Shown: positions 61,940-64,000 of the stretch, piece after piece | How positions within the stretch are numbered: position 1 is the stretch's first letter | Layout: each line of letters starts with the position of its first letter | Assembly: GCF_914767665.1 (NCBI RefSeq) | Contig: NC_059504.1 | Coordinates: 9,364,501-9,428,500, forward strand | DNA: 64,000 bases | Direction of reading: 5' to 3' | Origin: Harmonia axyridis | Taxonomy: Eukaryota > Arthropoda > Insecta > Coleoptera > Coccinellidae | Program-made: the position numbers and the translations under genes | Notes under the pieces: model-generated | Seen by the model: only the letters and a program-made list of their open reading frames with translations | What the model was told of the DNA's origin: nothing | The model's database searches: none

Positions 61940-62140
61940 CTACTCATTTATCTCAACTTTATGAACTTCACCTCCTCTATTCTTTCCATCATTGCTGTAT
62001 CCTTGATAGTTTTTCCCCTCTTCTTGATCTCGCTTTCTACAATGTCCTCCCAAGTTTGTTGTGGTGTCCCTCTTGTCGGTTTTAAATCCACTTCAACCTT
62101 CCCATATTTGTTCCATTGCTATCTCTTTATGGTCTTATTA
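61940..62140 (-). mobile_element. Non-LTR retrotransposon C-terminal tail fragment
   Basis: The minus strand reads KYGKVEVDLKPTRGTPQQTW, EDIVESEIKKRGKTIKDTAM and MERIEEVHKVEI then a stop. The TWEDIVESE and KKRGK motifs match the extreme C-terminus of RTE-like reverse-transcriptase ORFs (GRPKxTWEDxVExD). No other domain of the element is present. It abuts the Tc1 relic that follows, in the opposite orientation. Confidence 0.6.
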
Positions 62141-62144
62141 GAGA

Positions 62145-63040
62145 CCAATTTGCGATAACTCGATCTTTGGCTGATGAGTGGTTAGGACAACAAGGCCATC
62201 TTGTAACTGTCCGAACGGCTCACCGCCGGATTAGGTCTTTTGGACTGCAGCCCCCATCTTGTGTTACCTCTGACGGTTGAGCATCGCCGGCAACGATTAC
62301 AGTAGTGCAGAGAACGTCAACATTGAAATGTGGAATGACATCAGTTCGTCTTTTCTGATGAATCTCGATTCTCCTTGGGTGCATATGATGGACGAAGAAG
62401 GGTTGGACGACGTCGGGGAGAAAGAAGTGAACCTCAGTTTGATGTTGAGCGTCATGTACACCGGACAGTAGGCGTTATGGTATGGGGTGCTATTGCACAT
62501 GCAAGTAGGTCACCTTTTGTCTTTATTCGAGGTAACATGACAGCGCTGCGTTACCTTCAAGAAATAGTGGAGTCATATGTTCTCCCTTACCTTAACCGGC
62601 TCGAGAATCCAATATTTCAACAATATAATGCCAGACTTCATGTTGACAGAGTTAGTTTAAACTTTTTCGAAGCGACTCATGTGAATATTTTGCCATGGGC
62701 ACCCAGATCCCCTATCTTTCGCACATAGAGCCTGATTGGGACATCATGGGTTGAAGGCTTGGAAATTTACCCCAGCCCCCACGGACTTTGGTGGCTCTTA
62801 GACATGAAGTACAGGTATCTTGGGATAGAATCCCTCAAGAAGAAAAAGACCATCTTATTGCATCAATTCCGAGACGTGTAGGGAAGTGTATAGATAATCG
62901 CGGTGGACAAACACAAACTTATTCAAACAAATTGTAAACCGAATTTTTCTCCCAATTTCAATCATCTACTCCTTGCTATACTATGTATGTTTTACCAAAA
63001 AAAATTCAAATTTAAACAGCACTTCCTGGGTGTTGCAGTT
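62145..63040 (+). mobile_element. Tc1-like transposase (DD34E), inactivated
   Basis: Plus-strand relic. Frames give VRTAHRRIRSFGLQPPS (second helix-turn-helix), VFSDESRF near 62345-62370 with the first catalytic Asp, then the 117-codon frame 62375-62728: GAYDGRRRVGRRRGERSEPQ, HRTVGVMVWGAIAHASRSPF, YLQEIVESYVLPYLNRLENP. The second catalytic Asp reads Tyr (FQQYNARLH). A frameshift precedes the third acidic residue (HIEPDWDIMG keeps the Glu). The end VSWDRIPQEEKDHLIASIPR plus RVGKCIDNRGGQT is the usual Tc1 C-terminus. The N-terminal quarter and inverted repeats are not visible. Confidence 0.9.
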
Positions 63041-64000
63041 TTTTTGTTAATTATAACAATAGCAGCTTATCACAATAATACAATAGTTACTACGGCTGAA
63101 CACCTGCCTGTTCTGAGTACTGAGTTCTGAGTCTGGGTAGAGAGATCATTGATTCAGTTATTCTCCACCGCGTTTCAACATCATGTATGTGTTGCATCAT
63201 AGTAAACAATGCCAATACGCTGCCGGTAACAAATCCACAACAACAGAATCATGGTAAATTGAAAACATTCAGTGCAAATTAGCCTACTTTTCGCCAATCT
63301 ATCTATTCGAAAATTGCCAGCGTTCAATTTTAATCCCCTGGAAAAACTCAGGGATGCATTGTTCTCAACATAATAGCTCGGCTGATCGTCCTTGAAATAA
63401 TGCATTTGCTCGCATGAGGGAATTCTCTGCAACGTTAAATAACGCCGGAAAGCCTTATGATCGCCTCGGTGCTGGGCTGATGTTTCCGAATTGCGAAATA
63501 CATTCGTTCAAGTATGCGCGCCATCTGAAGTTTAATGCAAATTGCGCGAGGGGATTATCCAGCACGCCACCGGGAAAAACCGGGAGCGTTTTAATTGTTG
63601 GAAATCTCGCAACTCCGCCCAGCGCGTCGTTGGGCTGTCTGTCTCGCGAATCGTTCGTTCTAATTCGAGTATTATGTCGTGTTTTTGTTCCAACGTCAAG
63701 CGTTGAAATTTCAAGAATTACTGGTGTTGTGATGGCAACAAGGATTACTTCCGAGTGGGATTTTCATACCTGGCAGATAAGCTATCAGCTGTAGATCTGT
63801 CTGTGTTGAGTCCTGAACTACCAAGGAATAAAATTAATCTATTGAAAAGTATCATTTTGTAATTTTCCAAATTTGGAGAAAGAAAGAAAAAATTGGTATA
63901 CAAATTTCGTTTTCGCCGACAAAATCAGCAAAAATAATGTGGCTTGTACCCCTTTTCGCATTGAGAAATTGATAGAAATAATAGTTTATTCTAAAACAAG
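63041..64000. other. CadN intron, no gene seen
   Basis: About 63410-63760 is GC/CpG-richer and holds a 126-codon plus frame (63414-63794) opposed by a 60-codon minus frame; neither shows a domain. Candidate conserved intronic DNA. Nothing else supported. Confidence 0.45.

Noticed and set aside
63414..63794. 126-codon plus-strand frame in a CpG-rich block
   Set aside because: No domain recognised and overlapped by an antisense frame; composition explains the length.

Overview
This window looks like the interior of a large insect gene whose introns are full of decayed transposons. Evidence for an insect: one exon of the neural cadherin gene CadN, degenerate mariner, rosa, Tc1 and hAT transposases, RTE-type and RNase H-bearing non-LTR retrotransposons, and a short TTAGG run (the common insect telomere motif). 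A beetle is plausible, but the sequence alone does not prove the order. There is no prokaryotic gene organisation, rRNA or CRISPR. Base composition is AT-rich, broken by GC- and CpG-richer blocks.

The only host coding sequence I can defend is the CadN exon at 39146-39289 on the + strand. It has a clean 3' splice site, a clean 5' splice site and phase 1 at both ends. It carries the calcium-binding linker between two cadherin repeats and the start of the next repeat. By inference, 1-39145 and 39290-64000 are CadN intron sequence: at least 39 kb upstream and 24.7 kb downstream.

Layout. 0.35-1.6 kb: full-length but dead irritans-type mariner. 2.9-3.4 kb: RTE-like reverse transcriptase fragment. 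4.3-5.6 kb: GC-rich block interrupted by an 861-bp hAT element with a perfect 8-bp target duplication. 7.4-8.1 and 24.2-24.75 kb: two copies of a terminal-inverted-repeat element that starts a THAP-like zinc motif. 9.6-9.9 kb: small MITE and tandem duplication. 14.0-14.9, 22.1-23.3 and 47.1-48.0 kb: three copies of one hAT family that keeps the transposase C-terminus; the middle one is split by a rosa (DD41D) mariner. 16.05-16.8, 31.5-32.45, 48.76-49.76, 51.76-52.8 and 61.95-62.14 kb: non-LTR retrotransposon fragments, all antisense to CadN. 19.6-20.1 kb: AGACG-rich segment, perhaps a solo LTR. 25.9-26.45 kb: second rosa copy. 28.16-28.28 kb: palindromic MITE. 29.9-30.25, 37.6-37.86, 50.5-51.0, 54.5-55.6 and 57.9-58.15 kb: further mariner-like relics. 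57.47-57.80 and 60.13-60.75 kb: two MITEs flanked by TA. 62.15-63.04 kb: Tc1 (DD34E) relic.

The transposons have no intact reading frame; each has lost frame, domain or catalytic residues, so they are fossils. I found no clear undescribed biological system. The best leads are the hAT family with its repeated structure and nesting, the THAP-bearing element, the strict antisense bias of the retrotransposon fragments, the CpG-rich islands as candidate regulatory DNA of CadN, and the symmetric CadN exon as a possible alternative-splicing cassette.
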